From: Bacteroidota bacterium
Lineage (GTDB): Bacteria > Bacteroidota > Bacteroidia > Chitinophagales > UBA10324
Direction of reading: 5' to 3'
NCBI GenBank assembly: GCA_018267315.1
Contig: JAFDYS010000058.1
Span: 1 to 50,128 of the forward strand
DNA length: 50,128 bases
Shown here piece after piece: positions 8,201 to 16,877 of this stretch; positions within the stretch are counted from its first letter, which is position 1; each line of letters opens with the position of its first letter. The translations under genes were made by a program, and so were the position numbers. The notes beneath the pieces are model-generated. The model saw only the letters and a list, made by a program, of their open reading frames with translations. It did not search any database and was not told the origin of the DNA.

Positions 8201-10321
8201 TCAATTCACCAGCGGCAGGAAGGAGTACATCTTTCCGTAGTACATCATCTGCTTCATGAACTGCGGCGGATAGATGATGCGCACATCGGTGATGTTGCCC
8301 TTTTCATCTTTGAGCGGCTCGAGGCGCGGCTGTATGAAACCGCGGTACGGCGCGATGTTGAGCTTGGCATTGCGCGCCAGCACTTCTTTATGCACGGCAG
8401 CATCCACTTTTACGCCGTAGTTTTCTACCAGCGCGCTACCGGCCGCATAGTCGCCTTCGCTTTTTATGCGCTGCACTTCGCGCAGCAGCTGCCCGAAGAG
8501 GTTGCGCAGTTTGGCATAGTCGTTCACCACGTAAAATGTTTTGCCGTCTTTGTTCACTTTGGAAATCACATTCTGCGCTTTGCCTTTTTCATAAACCCAC
8601 TGCGCAATCATGTGGCGATTGCGCATGTGCGGCTCTTCGAGCTGATCATCATTCTGCGGCAGGCGCGCCAGCTGAATGAGCAGCGCATTGGTGATGTAGC
8701 GGTCGTACTCCGTTTTGGAGGCATCGGCATTGGGCATTACGCCGATCTCCACCAGTTTGGGATCGGTCATGTAGTACAATGCCACGAGGTCGGCGCGCGC
8801 TTCTTCGAGCGTGTTGGCATAGCTCTTCAGTGTTTCATTGAATGATGAAACGCCGGATTTCAACTGCCCGGAAGCATGCCCGATTACTTCGTGCATATCT
8901 GTATGCAGGTCATCCGTAACGGCGCCGTATTTCTTGAGTCGGTTCTTCACTTCATCGCTGTAATAAAACTCATCAATGATGCCGCTGGCTTCAAGGTCCT
9001 TGGCATAGGCATGCGTGATGTTGCCGATGGTCACGCTCTTGCTGCCATACAGCTCGCGGATCCATTCCGCATTGGGCAGGTTGATGCCGATAGCGGTGAG
9101 CGGCGCGAGATCGCCGGCTTCCGCCACCACGTTGATCACCTTGGCCGCTATACCCTTCACGTTTTTCTTTTTGAATTCATCGCTGATGGGTGAATGATCT
9201 TCAAACCACTGCGCCTGATCGCCTATGGTTTTGATGCGGCGTGTGGCTTCCTGGTCCTTGATGGAAACGTATGCTTCCCAGCTTCCCTTGTAACCGAGCG
9301 GATCGTGATACACTTCAATATAGCCATTGATGAAATCAACGACGGACGTAGTGTCCATCGCCCATTCAATGGAATACTCGTCGAACTTTTTGAGATCGCC
9401 TGTCTGATAAAACTCGATGAGCAGTTCAATCGTCTTCTTTTGCTGATCGCTCTCCGCTACCTCTTTGGCTTTGCCGAGCCAGTACACGATTTTTTCAATA
9501 GCGGGTGAATACATGCCTCCCACCTTCCACACCTTTTCGGTGAGAGCTCCGTTTTCCTTCACCAGTTTTGAATTCAATCCGAAGGAAGGAGGATTTTTTC
9601 CGGCGGCATCGCTGAGCTGCTTGTAATAATCACTTACTTCCTGCTGCGAAACATTTTCATAGAAATTGACTGCGCTGGATTTTACCAGGTCACTTTTAGT
9701 ATCGAGACTCGTGCGCTTGGGCGCCACATTCGGATCAAAGATGACGGGTTTGATGAAGGTGATGAACTGATCCACATCCTGCCCGGATTGAAGCGGCAAT
9801 TGCGCCAGCGGACAATTGCGCACCTGTGTTTCGAACCACGACGGTGAAAACCCGGGCATCATCTTGTTGTTGGAATAGAAGTGGTGAATACCGTTAGCGA
9901 AGCATACCTGCTTGGCATAAGTCTGCAGTTTGCCGAATTCATCGCTCTTGCGATCTGTCTTGGGACTGTTCAGCAATGCCTCGAGCGTTTTGCGCACAAT
10001 GAGGTTGTACTGATAATTCTGATCATAAAAAATATCGCGCCCGCACAAGGCCGCTTCGTAGAGGTAATAAGCCAGCTGCTTTTGCTGCGTGCTGAGCTGA
10101 TTGAAGCCGGGAACCTGGTAGCGGAGTATTCTGAAATCGGCCACCTGCTCGGAGAAAAAGTGAAAAGCGGTATCGCCGTTGGAAGTGAGCTGACCGCCCT
10201 GCATCATTTTACCTTGCTGAACGGGCGACTGCGGGCGTTGGCGTGTGTCTTGTGCATCCATAGTAGTGTAGCTTAATTCAAAAAGCAGAAAGAAGAAAAT
10301 GCAGTGGGCGATTCGTTTCAT
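8201..10321 (-). CDS. Secreted zinc peptidase of the M49 (dipeptidyl peptidase III) family
   Basis: A 706-residue protein with a signal peptide (MKRIAHCIFFFLLFELSY..., cleavage near MDAQ). The zinc-binding signature of M49 is present: H477-E478-V-I-G-H482 and E506-E507-A-R-A-D511, corresponding to HELLGH and EECRAE in animal DPP III. H477, H482 and E507 should bind zinc and E478 should be the catalytic base. The gap between the two motifs is about 25 residues, shorter than the roughly 50 in the animal enzyme, and the cysteine of EECRAE is replaced by Ala. It should cleave dipeptides from the N-terminus of short peptides in the periplasm or outside. A -7 box lies at 10339-10346, just upstream. 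Confidence 0.88.
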   Translation of the reverse strand: MKRIAHCIFFFLLFELSYTTMDAQDTRQRPQSPVQQGKMMQGGQLTSNGDTAFHFFSEQVADFRILRYQVPGFNQLSTQQKQLAYYLYEAALCGRDIFYDQNYQYNLIVRKTLEALLNSPKTDRKSDEFGKLQTYAKQVCFANGIHHFYSNNKMMPGFSPSWFETQVRNCPLAQLPLQSGQDVDQFITFIKPVIFDPNVAPKRTSLDTKSDLVKSSAVNFYENVSQQEVSDYYKQLSDAAGKNPPSFGLNSKLVKENGALTEKVWKVGGMYSPAIEKIVYWLGKAKEVAESDQQKKTIELLIEFYQTGDLKKFDEYSIEWAMDTTSVVDFINGYIEVYHDPLGYKGSWEAYVSIKDQEATRRIKTIGDQAQWFEDHSPISDEFKKKNVKGIAAKVINVVAEAGDLAPLTAIGINLPNAEWIRELYGSKSVTIGNITHAYAKDLEASGIIDEFYYSDEVKNRLKKYGAVTDDLHTDMHEVIGHASGQLKSGVSSFNETLKSYANTLEEARADLVALYYMTDPKLVEIGVMPNADASKTEYDRYITNALLIQLARLPQNDDQLEEPHMRNRHMIAQWVYEKGKAQNVISKVNKDGKTFYVVNDYAKLRNLFGQLLREVQRIKSEGDYAAGSALVENYGVKVDAAVHKEVLARNAKLNIAPYRGFIQPRLEPLKDEKGNITDVRIIYPPQFMKQMMYYGKMYSFLPLVN

Positions 10322-10338
10322 CCTTTTGGAGTTTCATG

Positions 10339-10346
10339 CAAAAGTA
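10339..10346 (-). promoter_or_regulatory. Bacteroidota -7 box for the M49 gene
   Basis: The minus strand reads TACTTTTG, fitting TAnnTTTG, 17 bases before the ATG. A TTG lies 24 bases further upstream, slightly beyond the usual spacing, so the -33 element is uncertain. Confidence 0.5.
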
Positions 10347-10370
10347 AACCGCAAATACCACCCCGTAAAA

Positions 10371-10404
10371 CAACAACGCCCGCGGAAAACCGGGGGCGTT
10401 GTTG
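10371..10404 (-). terminator. Intrinsic terminator after the T9SS gene 10425-12020
   Basis: CAACAACGCCC (10371-10381) pairs with GGGCGTTGTTG (10394-10404), an 11-bp GC-rich stem. On the minus strand it is followed by TTTTAC. It separates the upstream T9SS gene from the promoter of the M49 gene. Confidence 0.75.
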
Positions 10405-10424
10405 CCGTTAAGAAAGCACCATGC

Positions 10425-12020
10425 TCAACGTAATACGATCAGCTTGTCGCGGTACCGGTTTCCGTCTGACGTAACAACTACACTGTAGTAACCGGGAACC
10501 CAGCTTTTCACATCCAGCACCACCTGCTTCTGCTGCGAAACATCCTGTTGCAGGATGAGCGCCCCTTTCGCATCAAACACCTGAAGCATTGAAATGCGGG
10601 CGGCATCATTTAAGTTAACCGTGGTTTGATCATTGGCGGGATTGGGATACAGTGTGGCGCCGAATTCATGCTGCGCTTCAGCGACAGTAGTAGCGACATC
10701 ATCACGCAACACGACCCGGTGCAGCGAAACGGAATCAGCGAAACTCCAGGTAACATATAGCGCCTTGTGTGCGGCATCCGGCTCAATGATGGCTGTGTTG
10801 TTAAGCGGCTGAATGCTGGCACGACCTTTCACATACAGATCGGGGAAATCATCGCTCCAGTCAATGAGCGCCACTTTACCTGAGTCGCCATCCACCACCA
10901 GTTGTCCGGACGATAGCGGAAATAGATTCTGTTGATCGAACTGGCAGGCATCAATGTAATTCCTGCGGTTGTCATACCATCCATTGACGAATTCTCCTTC
11001 GGCATTGTACTTCCACATGCCCCATCCGCCGAGAATGATAGACTCGCCGGTGACGGCATCAGTGAGCAGCGTGGCTGTTTCTTTCGGATAGCCGCGTTGC
11101 ACCACTTCAAGGCGTTTCTTCCATAGCTGCTCCCCGTTGGCGTCGAATTTCCTGATCATGATATTGGTCCAGGTAGTATCACTGTTAGGAAATGATTCCA
11201 CCCAGGCCAGGGCATACACATTACCCAGTTCATCGAGCCCGATCGTGCGACCCTTGCCTGCTGTGACCAGGGCGTGGGAGCTTTGCCCCCCGGTTTGCTT
11301 GAACTCGGCCAGCCAGTTGCCGGCGCCATCCAGCTTGAGGTAGTCAAAAGCGATATCATTTTCTCCGCTGCCCCAGTGATACGTGGTGAGCAGGTGAATC
11401 TGATCATTGGCGTCCATTATAATATCACCTGCTTCGTAGCCGGGAAATGAAGTTTGCCAAACCATCTGCCCGTCTTCAGTGTAGCGGGCCACTACGAGCG
11501 AATACTGCGGAGCCATCACCGTGGCGGTGAGAAGGAGATCGCCGTTAACCGGACTCACATAAAACTGGTCAGGAAATTCCGCCTGATCAAAAACGGGATC
11601 AAAGGTGAATGACCAAAGGAGGTTCCCCTGAGCATCATGTTTCTGCACGAAGCCCGCCTGCGATGATCCGGTGCCTGCACCGTAATCAATGCCATAGACA
11701 TAGGATGCGCCGTCACCGAGTGTTTGAAAATCGGTCATGGTTAGTCCACCGGCGCCTTCATAATGGTTGCTCCACTGCAATACACCTGATGAATCATATT
11801 TCACCAAATGCACCTCGAATTTACCGGTGAGGTCGTTTTGCGTATTGGAACACCAATACGGATCGCCTTTGTCATCAATGCCGGTTCGCGCGGAAAACTG
11901 GCTGCCATCCGGAACGGCTTTTAAATGTTTGGTCCAGTCCTGAAGAATCTTTTGGCTGAATGAATACCGCGGAGCGGTAATCAGCAAAGCAATGAGCGAA
12001 ATGAATAGAACCCGTTTCAT
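10425..12020 (-). CDS. Secreted beta-propeller-like protein with type A T9SS sorting domain
   Basis: A 531-residue protein with a signal peptide (MKRVLFISLIALLITAPRYSFSQ). The body, about residues 30-450, consists of repeated 'KYDSSGVLQWS', 'RYTEDGQMVWQ', 'KFDANGEQLWKK' blades typical of SBBP/PQQ-like beta-propellers. The C-terminal 75 residues begin LYPNPANDQTTVNL and end RDKLIVLR, a type A sorting domain. No catalytic motif is visible. It probably sits at the cell surface. It shares architecture with the protein at 30863-33172. It is a single-gene unit ended by the terminator at 10371-10404. Confidence 0.82.
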   Translation of the reverse strand: MKRVLFISLIALLITAPRYSFSQKILQDWTKHLKAVPDGSQFSARTGIDDKGDPYWCSNTQNDLTGKFEVHLVKYDSSGVLQWSNHYEGAGGLTMTDFQTLGDGASYVYGIDYGAGTGSSQAGFVQKHDAQGNLLWSFTFDPVFDQAEFPDQFYVSPVNGDLLLTATVMAPQYSLVVARYTEDGQMVWQTSFPGYEAGDIIMDANDQIHLLTTYHWGSGENDIAFDYLKLDGAGNWLAEFKQTGGQSSHALVTAGKGRTIGLDELGNVYALAWVESFPNSDTTWTNIMIRKFDANGEQLWKKRLEVVQRGYPKETATLLTDAVTGESIILGGWGMWKYNAEGEFVNGWYDNRRNYIDACQFDQQNLFPLSSGQLVVDGDSGKVALIDWSDDFPDLYVKGRASIQPLNNTAIIEPDAAHKALYVTWSFADSVSLHRVVLRDDVATTVAEAQHEFGATLYPNPANDQTTVNLNDAARISMLQVFDAKGALILQQDVSQQKQVVLDVKSWVPGYYSVVVTSDGNRYRDKLIVLR

Positions 12021-12198
12021 ATTAAAGTGAGGTTTAGATATAACAACTCAATACTTAAAGATCGGCTGCGGGGTGAGAATCCCTGATTAATCTTGGCGGA
12101 TTCGTGCAGGCGGTCGATGAAGCGGGTCGAGCACCGGATAAACGGGCAAGGATATTTACGACGGAGAATTACTTCTGTTTCGAAAATGGCAAAACAGC

Positions 12199-12480
12199 TC
12201 AGGAAAAATCAACGCGGGTTTTCAGATCAATCTCTTCCAGTACCGCGCTCACCTGCAGGCATTCTTCAATAGGTCCGTGATACACTTCGCATTTGCCCTC
12301 GGTGTGCACTGTCCAGGCCATGCGCTCGCCTTGTTGCGGCGTACAGCGAATGGCTTTGATTAGCTGCTGAATCACCTGGTCAAAAGTGTGGTAGTCGTCA
12401 TTAAAAAGAATCACTCTTCCACCGTCAGTAATATCGGTACCGGTATCAGCCGGTTTCTCGATGACAAGAGTCTCTTCCAT
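12199..12480 (-). CDS. clpS: ATP-dependent Clp protease adaptor ClpS
   Basis: A 93-residue protein covering the whole ClpS fold. The N-degron pocket residues are present: N27-D28 in LFNDDYHTF and H59 in MAWTVHTEGK, with the same 32-residue spacing as N34/H66 of the E. coli protein. ClpS binds the N-domain of ClpA/ClpC-type unfoldases and delivers substrates with destabilising N-terminal residues (Leu, Phe, Trp, Tyr). The clp genes themselves are not in the window. It lies 55 bases downstream of the SDR gene on the same strand and may share its transcript. Confidence 0.95.
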   Translation of the reverse strand: MEETLVIEKPADTGTDITDGGRVILFNDDYHTFDQVIQQLIKAIRCTPQQGERMAWTVHTEGKCEVYHGPIEECLQVSAVLEEIDLKTRVDFS

Positions 12481-12535
12481 GAAGCGTGATTGTTTCGGGA
12501 CTGAAAATTAAGAATGAATAAATTTCATTCCGCAC

Positions 12536-13225
12536 TCAGGCATTGTTATACACTTTCAAAACCGTTTCTCTTAACGGAGCCCCGGTTTCTGAACAAATCA
12601 TTTCCATCAGATCAGCGATCTGCGAGGCCTTCACCCAGTTCTCAGGATTGGCATCGGGCATGCTCTGCCGGTTAATAGCTGTATCAATAGTGGAAGGAAC
12701 CACCACTGTTGCCGTTACATTTTTGCCTTTGGCTTCGGCATTCAGGAACTCGGCGAGTTTAAATACCAAAGACTTCGAAAGCGCATAAGCCACCATCGAC
12801 TTACCCGCTGCCGCCTGTAATGCAGGGCGCGCCCCTACAAACACGAGCCGCCCATAGCCATGACTCATCATATGCGTGAAAAGCGGACGGGCTACGAAAT
12901 ATGCCGTTTCGAAATTGAGTGAGTATTGCTTTCGCAAGTCATCAGCCGTGGTGTGCTCAATGTCGCCGGCAGCGAATCCGCCGACGAGCAAAAGTGACGC
13001 ATCAATCTGCCCGTACTTTGCGGTCATTTCACTGATGAAACCGGATGCCTCATTTTCATTATTAAGATTCACGACGCGGGCTTCGAGGTTTGAATTTTGC
13101 TCCATTGCATCAAGTTGTTCCCGGTTTTGCACTGTGGCAATTACGCGGTAGCCGCTTGTGAGAAATTTCCGGAGCACCGCCGAGCCCAGGTTGCCTGCTG
13201 CACCGGTAATGAGTACTGTTTTCAT
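12536..13225 (-). CDS. Short-chain dehydrogenase/reductase (SDR)
   Basis: A 229-residue classical SDR. The nucleotide-binding motif is TG8-A-A-G11-N-L-G14 at the N-terminus and the catalytic pair is Y147-A-L-S-K151. The third member of the triad is less clear: the usual Ser before YxxxK would be S143 (GKSMVAYALSK), a slightly shifted position. The length is typical. The substrate cannot be told from sequence. It starts 85 bases downstream of nuoK, where nuoL would normally follow; nothing links it to complex I beyond position. The minus-strand leader carries GACCTTTG, an imperfect -7 box, so it may have its own promoter. Confidence 0.88.
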   Translation of the reverse strand: MKTVLITGAAGNLGSAVLRKFLTSGYRVIATVQNREQLDAMEQNSNLEARVVNLNNENEASGFISEMTAKYGQIDASLLLVGGFAAGDIEHTTADDLRKQYSLNFETAYFVARPLFTHMMSHGYGRLVFVGARPALQAAAGKSMVAYALSKSLVFKLAEFLNAEAKGKNVTATVVVPSTIDTAINRQSMPDANPENWVKASQIADLMEMICSETGAPLRETVLKVYNNA

Positions 13226-13310
13226 GAGGGAGGTATTTTCAGCAAAGGTCTGAAACCGGAACGTGTGAATGAAACCCGTTCACCAAAATATACAAGGGAG
13301 GAAATCCGGC

Positions 13311-13631
13311 TCAGCCCTTCAGCCGGCTGAGTTCATTGATATCAACCGTACGAATGTTTCGGTAAATCATGATGATAATGGCAAGCCCCACAGCCACTTC
13401 CGCCGCAGCCACAGCCATGATGAAGAAAACAAAAATTTGTCCCGGAGGATCCTGGCGGTAGGCGGAGAAAGCAACGAGGAGCAAGTTCACAGAGTTAAGC
13501 ATGAGTTCAATGCTCATAAAAATAATGATGGCATTGCGGCGAATGAGGACGCCCACCACGCCAATGCAAAAGAGTAATGCAGAAAGGTAAACGAAGTGTA
13601 TGAGCGGAACCGTTTGAAAAATGTTTGGCAT
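13311..13631 (-). CDS. nuoK: NADH-quinone oxidoreductase subunit K
   Basis: A 106-residue membrane protein with three helices and the family hallmarks: '[17 protein letters not shown]', with the conserved Glu in helix 2, and '[19 protein letters not shown]', with the second conserved Glu. It is part of the proton-pumping membrane arm of complex I. It starts 7 bases after nuoJ. It is the last nuo gene of the cluster here; nuoL, nuoM and nuoN do not follow. Confidence 0.96.
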   Translation of the reverse strand: MPNIFQTVPLIHFVYLSALLFCIGVVGVLIRRNAIIIFMSIELMLNSVNLLLVAFSAYRQDPPGQIFVFFIMAVAAAEVAVGLAIIIMIYRNIRTVDINELSRLKG

Positions 13632-13638
13632 GTTCTCC

Positions 13639-14187
13639 TTATGATTCTGAAACGGGATGAGAAATCTGTCCTACGGTAAGCGGCAATTTTTCTTTCCTGG
13701 CAAGTATCACGGCGCCAACGATGGCCACCAGGAAAAGTACCGAAGCCACTTCAAACGGCAGGATGTAATCCGTATAAAGAACTTTACCGAGCACTTTAAT
13801 GGATCCAATGGCACCGCCCGATGATTCCTGACCTGAAACAGATTTCCAGTCCACCTTACGGATGGCATCTACCACAATTAGTAGCAACGACCCGCCGGCA
13901 AAGGCGCCCACGATGAGAAATGCATTGGATTTTCTGTGTTCAGCTTCGGCATTCAGATTCATGAGCATGATCACAAACAGGAAGAGCACCATGATGGCGC
14001 CGGCATACACAATGATGTTCACGATACCCACGAAAGGCGCATCCAAAATGAAAATATAGTTTGCTGAAATGCCGAAGAAGGTGAGCACGAGGTAAAGCAC
14101 GCTGTGCACCGGATTCTTTGCGGCAATCACCATCACCGCAAAGAAGACGGTTACAAATGCGATGAAGTAAAAAGCTGAAGTGAGCAC
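13639..14187 (-). CDS. nuoJ: NADH-quinone oxidoreductase subunit J
   Basis: A 182-residue membrane protein with about five helices. The conserved '[39 protein letters not shown]'-like stretch (present as overlapping pieces [10 protein letters not shown] and [17 protein letters not shown]) identifies NuoJ and includes the pi-bulge helix of the family. It belongs to the membrane arm, next to NuoK and NuoA. An 84-base spacer separates it from nuoI, longer than the neighbouring nuo spacers and with no gene in it. Confidence 0.95.
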   Translation of the reverse strand: MLTSAFYFIAFVTVFFAVMVIAAKNPVHSVLYLVLTFFGISANYIFILDAPFVGIVNIIVYAGAIMVLFLFVIMLMNLNAEAEHRKSNAFLIVGAFAGGSLLLIVVDAIRKVDWKSVSGQESSGGAIGSIKVLGKVLYTDYILPFEVASVLFLVAIVGAVILARKEKLPLTVGQISHPVSES

Positions 14188-14271
14188 GTTAAGTGGTTTC
14201 GGGTTTCAGGGTTCTTCGTTTATTGTTTGTCGGCAAGTCAATTGCAGCACACATGATTCATGAAGACATTG

Positions 14272-14793
14272 TCATTGAGTTAAGGGTGGTTTGATCTCCT
14301 CCCGTTTCGCGCCCAATAACAGCATGTCTTTAGTGTAAATGAAATTATTCCGGTTGTAATTAGCGGGAGCAAAAGTAGTTTCCAGATAGATGGCATCTTT
14401 CGGACAGGCATCTTCACAGAAACCGCAGAAGATGCAGCGCAACATGTTGATCTCGTATTTAGCCGCGTATTTTTCCTCGCGGTAGAGATTCTCTTCACCC
14501 GGCTTGCGCTCGGCCGCTTCCATGGTAATGGCTTCAGCCGGACAGGCCACGGCGCAAAGCCCGCAGGCGGTGCAGCGCTCTCTCCCCTGTTCATCGCGGT
14601 TCAAAATGTGAAGCCCGCGATAAACACGCGGCACCGGTCTTTGCTGCTCCGGAAAATTGATCGTCGCCTTCTTTTTGAAAAAATGACGGAGCGTGATTCC
14701 CATTCCGGATGCAATGGCCGGCAGGTAGATGCGCTCCAGCAGCGTCATCCGTTTCTGCTCCAGTACTTTTCTTCGAGTGGTTAATGCTTCCAT
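14272..14793 (-). CDS. nuoI: NADH-quinone oxidoreductase subunit I (two 4Fe-4S clusters)
   Basis: A 173-residue protein with an N-terminal amphipathic part and two ferredoxin motifs: C74-x2-C77-x2-C80-x3-C84-P and C120-x2-C123-x2-C126-x3-C130-P. These bind clusters N6a and N6b, which carry electrons from the peripheral arm towards NuoB. It starts 6 bases after nuoH and is clearly in the same transcript. Confidence 0.97.
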   Translation of the reverse strand: MEALTTRRKVLEQKRMTLLERIYLPAIASGMGITLRHFFKKKATINFPEQQRPVPRVYRGLHILNRDEQGRERCTACGLCAVACPAEAITMEAAERKPGEENLYREEKYAAKYEINMLRCIFCGFCEDACPKDAIYLETTFAPANYNRNNFIYTKDMLLLGAKREEIKPPLTQ

Positions 14794-14799
14794 CCTGAT

Positions 14800-15834
14800 C
14801 TATTTAAAATATAACACAGCGGCTCCGGTGGCAATGAGGTTGAGAATACCCAGCGGAATAAGCCCCTTCCAGCCCAGGTTCATGAGCTGATCATAGCGGA
14901 ATCTTGGAATGGTCCAGCGTACCCACATGAAAAAGAAAATGAAGAAACAGGTTTTGGCGAACAATACGGCAAACCCAATCAGCGGACCAATCACCGGTCC
15001 GACAAATTCATTTACTGCATCCATGCCGGGATAGTTGTATCCGCCGAAATACAGCGTGGACATGATGGCTGATGAAATAAACATGTTGATGTACTCAGCA
15101 AAAAGATAAAAGCCCAGTTTCATGGAACTGTATTCCGTATGGTAACCGCCCACCAGTTCCGTTTCACACTCCGGTAAATCAAATGGTGTGCGGTTCGCTT
15201 CTGCGAAAGCACAAACGAGAAAAAGGATGAACCCCACCGGCTGATAGAGAATGTTCCAGTGCCAGCCATGCTGCTGCTCCACAATCTCACGCAAACTCAG
15301 CGTTCCGGTAACCATAATCAAAGCAATGATGGCCAGTCCCATACTCAGTTCATAGCTGATCACCTGTGACGAGGCACGGATGGCGCCCATGAGCGAAAAC
15401 TTGTTGTTGGAGGCCCATCCGCCGATCATGATGCCATAGATGCCGACTGAGACTACTGCGAACACATACAGGATTCCGATTTCTATATCCACGATCTGCA
15501 ACGGGTAGGTTTTGCCAAAGAGCGTAATATCAGGTCCCCACGGAACGACCACACCGGTCATGAGGGAAGCAGTGATGGCGATGCTGGGGCCGAGAATGAA
15601 AAGAAATTTATTGGAGAGAACGGGGATTACTTCTTCCTTCATAAAAAATTTTACTCCGTCAGCAAGCGGCTGAAAGATGCCGCCCGGCCCCGCCCGGTTG
15701 GGACCCACGCGGTCCTGAATGAATGCCGCCACTTTTCTCTCTGCAAATGTTGAATACAGCGCCACCAGCATCGTGAGTGCAAAAATGACCACGATGAGAA
15801 TGATGGCGGGAAGAACCTGCGCTAATGTTACCAC
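14800..15834 (-). CDS. nuoH: NADH-quinone oxidoreductase subunit H
   Basis: A 344-residue membrane protein with eight or more helices. Signature segments are AAFIQDRVGPNRAGPGG near the N-terminus and 'EANRTPFDLPECETELVGGYHTEYSSMKLG', whose acidic residues line the quinone channel (quoted here only to show the E-T-E-L-V-G-G core). NuoH forms the quinone-binding chamber at the junction of the two arms. The C-terminal 'FFFMWVRWTIPRFRYDQLM' is typical. The spacer to nuoG is 40 bases. Confidence 0.97.
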   Translation of the reverse strand: MVTLAQVLPAIILIVVIFALTMLVALYSTFAERKVAAFIQDRVGPNRAGPGGIFQPLADGVKFFMKEEVIPVLSNKFLFILGPSIAITASLMTGVVVPWGPDITLFGKTYPLQIVDIEIGILYVFAVVSVGIYGIMIGGWASNNKFSLMGAIRASSQVISYELSMGLAIIALIMVTGTLSLREIVEQQHGWHWNILYQPVGFILFLVCAFAEANRTPFDLPECETELVGGYHTEYSSMKLGFYLFAEYINMFISSAIMSTLYFGGYNYPGMDAVNEFVGPVIGPLIGFAVLFAKTCFFIFFFMWVRWTIPRFRYDQLMNLGWKGLIPLGILNLIATGAAVLYFK

Positions 15835-15874
15835 TGCTTCGTTCGGTTAACTCTTTTATTAATGAAACTTTTTC

Positions 15875-16864
15875 TCAGGTAACGCCTTCAAACGTTTCCC
15901 ATTTCTTGTTATCGAGTTTGGAATAAAGATGTTCGGGAAGCTCCACGGTTTCCTTGTCATATTTATTCGCATTGATCACTGACCAACCTTCAAACTTCCT
16001 CGGACCTTCAATTATCCAGTCTGTTTTACTGAAATGATCCCACCGGCATTCATTGCAAATGAAATCCTTCACTTCACCGTACTCATCTTTTCTGCCGGTA
16101 ACGCGATATATTTCCTCACCGCGCAGCCACACTACCGCTTTGCCGCTGCATTTGGTGCAATGGCGGTGTGCATCAAACGGCGCCAAAAACCAAACGCGGT
16201 TCCTGAATCGGAAGTGACGGTCAGTTAATGCGCCCACGGGGCACACATCAATCATGTTGCCGCTGAAATCATTTTCAATCGCTTTCTGGATGTAAGTGGA
16301 AATTTCAGATTTCTCGCCTCTCCACAACACGCCATGCACGCGCTGATCGGTTAGCTGATCGGCCACCATGGTGCAGCGATAGCACAGGATGCACCGCGTC
16401 ATGTGCAGCTTGATGTGCGGACCAATGTCAATGATGTCAAATTCTCTGCGTGGAAATTCACTTCGTGTGCGTTGTAATCCATGATCGAAAGCAAAATTCT
16501 GGAGCTCACATTCGCCGGCCTGATCGCACACAGGGCAATCGAGCGGATGATTAACAAGGAGCATTTCCACGATACCACGCCGCACATCCAGCACCTCCTG
16601 CGAAGTGATGTTCTGCACCACCATGCCATCCTGCGCTGCCGTGCTGCACGACGCAACCAGCTTGGGCATGGGCCGTGGGTCTTTGGCAGAGCCCTGTGCC
16701 ACTTTCACGAGACAGGCACGGCATTTACCGCCGCTGCCTTTCAGGGTGGAATAATAACACATGGCAGGCGGCACAATCTTGCCTCCCACTTTGCGTGCGG
16801 CATTCATGATCGTGGTGCCATCCTCTACCTCGATCTCGATTCCGTCTATGGTGACTTTGATCAT
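15875..16864 (-). CDS. nuoG: NADH-quinone oxidoreductase subunit G, short form
   Basis: A 329-residue protein with the N-terminal 2Fe-2S site (C36, C48, C51, C73), the His-Cys 4Fe-4S site (H106, C110, C113, C119), and a further 4Fe-4S site (C158, C161, C164, C208). Two extra CxxC pairs follow (C236/C239 and C270/C273), possibly a zinc or structural site. The large molybdopterin-oxidoreductase-like domain that makes most NuoG proteins about 700-900 residues long is absent. The reading frame ends cleanly, so this is a genuine short form, as I recall for Bacteroidota, rather than a frameshift. It is separated from nuoF by the GxxExxY insertion. Confidence 0.93.
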   Translation of the reverse strand: MIKVTIDGIEIEVEDGTTIMNAARKVGGKIVPPAMCYYSTLKGSGGKCRACLVKVAQGSAKDPRPMPKLVASCSTAAQDGMVVQNITSQEVLDVRRGIVEMLLVNHPLDCPVCDQAGECELQNFAFDHGLQRTRSEFPRREFDIIDIGPHIKLHMTRCILCYRCTMVADQLTDQRVHGVLWRGEKSEISTYIQKAIENDFSGNMIDVCPVGALTDRHFRFRNRVWFLAPFDAHRHCTKCSGKAVVWLRGEEIYRVTGRKDEYGEVKDFICNECRWDHFSKTDWIIEGPRKFEGWSVINANKYDKETVELPEHLYSKLDNKKWETFEGVT

Positions 16865-16877
16865 TCTTCAGTTTTTC

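Noticed and set aside
15875..16864. nuoG as a truncated pseudogene
   Set aside because: All cluster ligands are present and the frame ends cleanly with nuoH 40 bases on; the short NuoG is a normal form in this phylum as far as I know.
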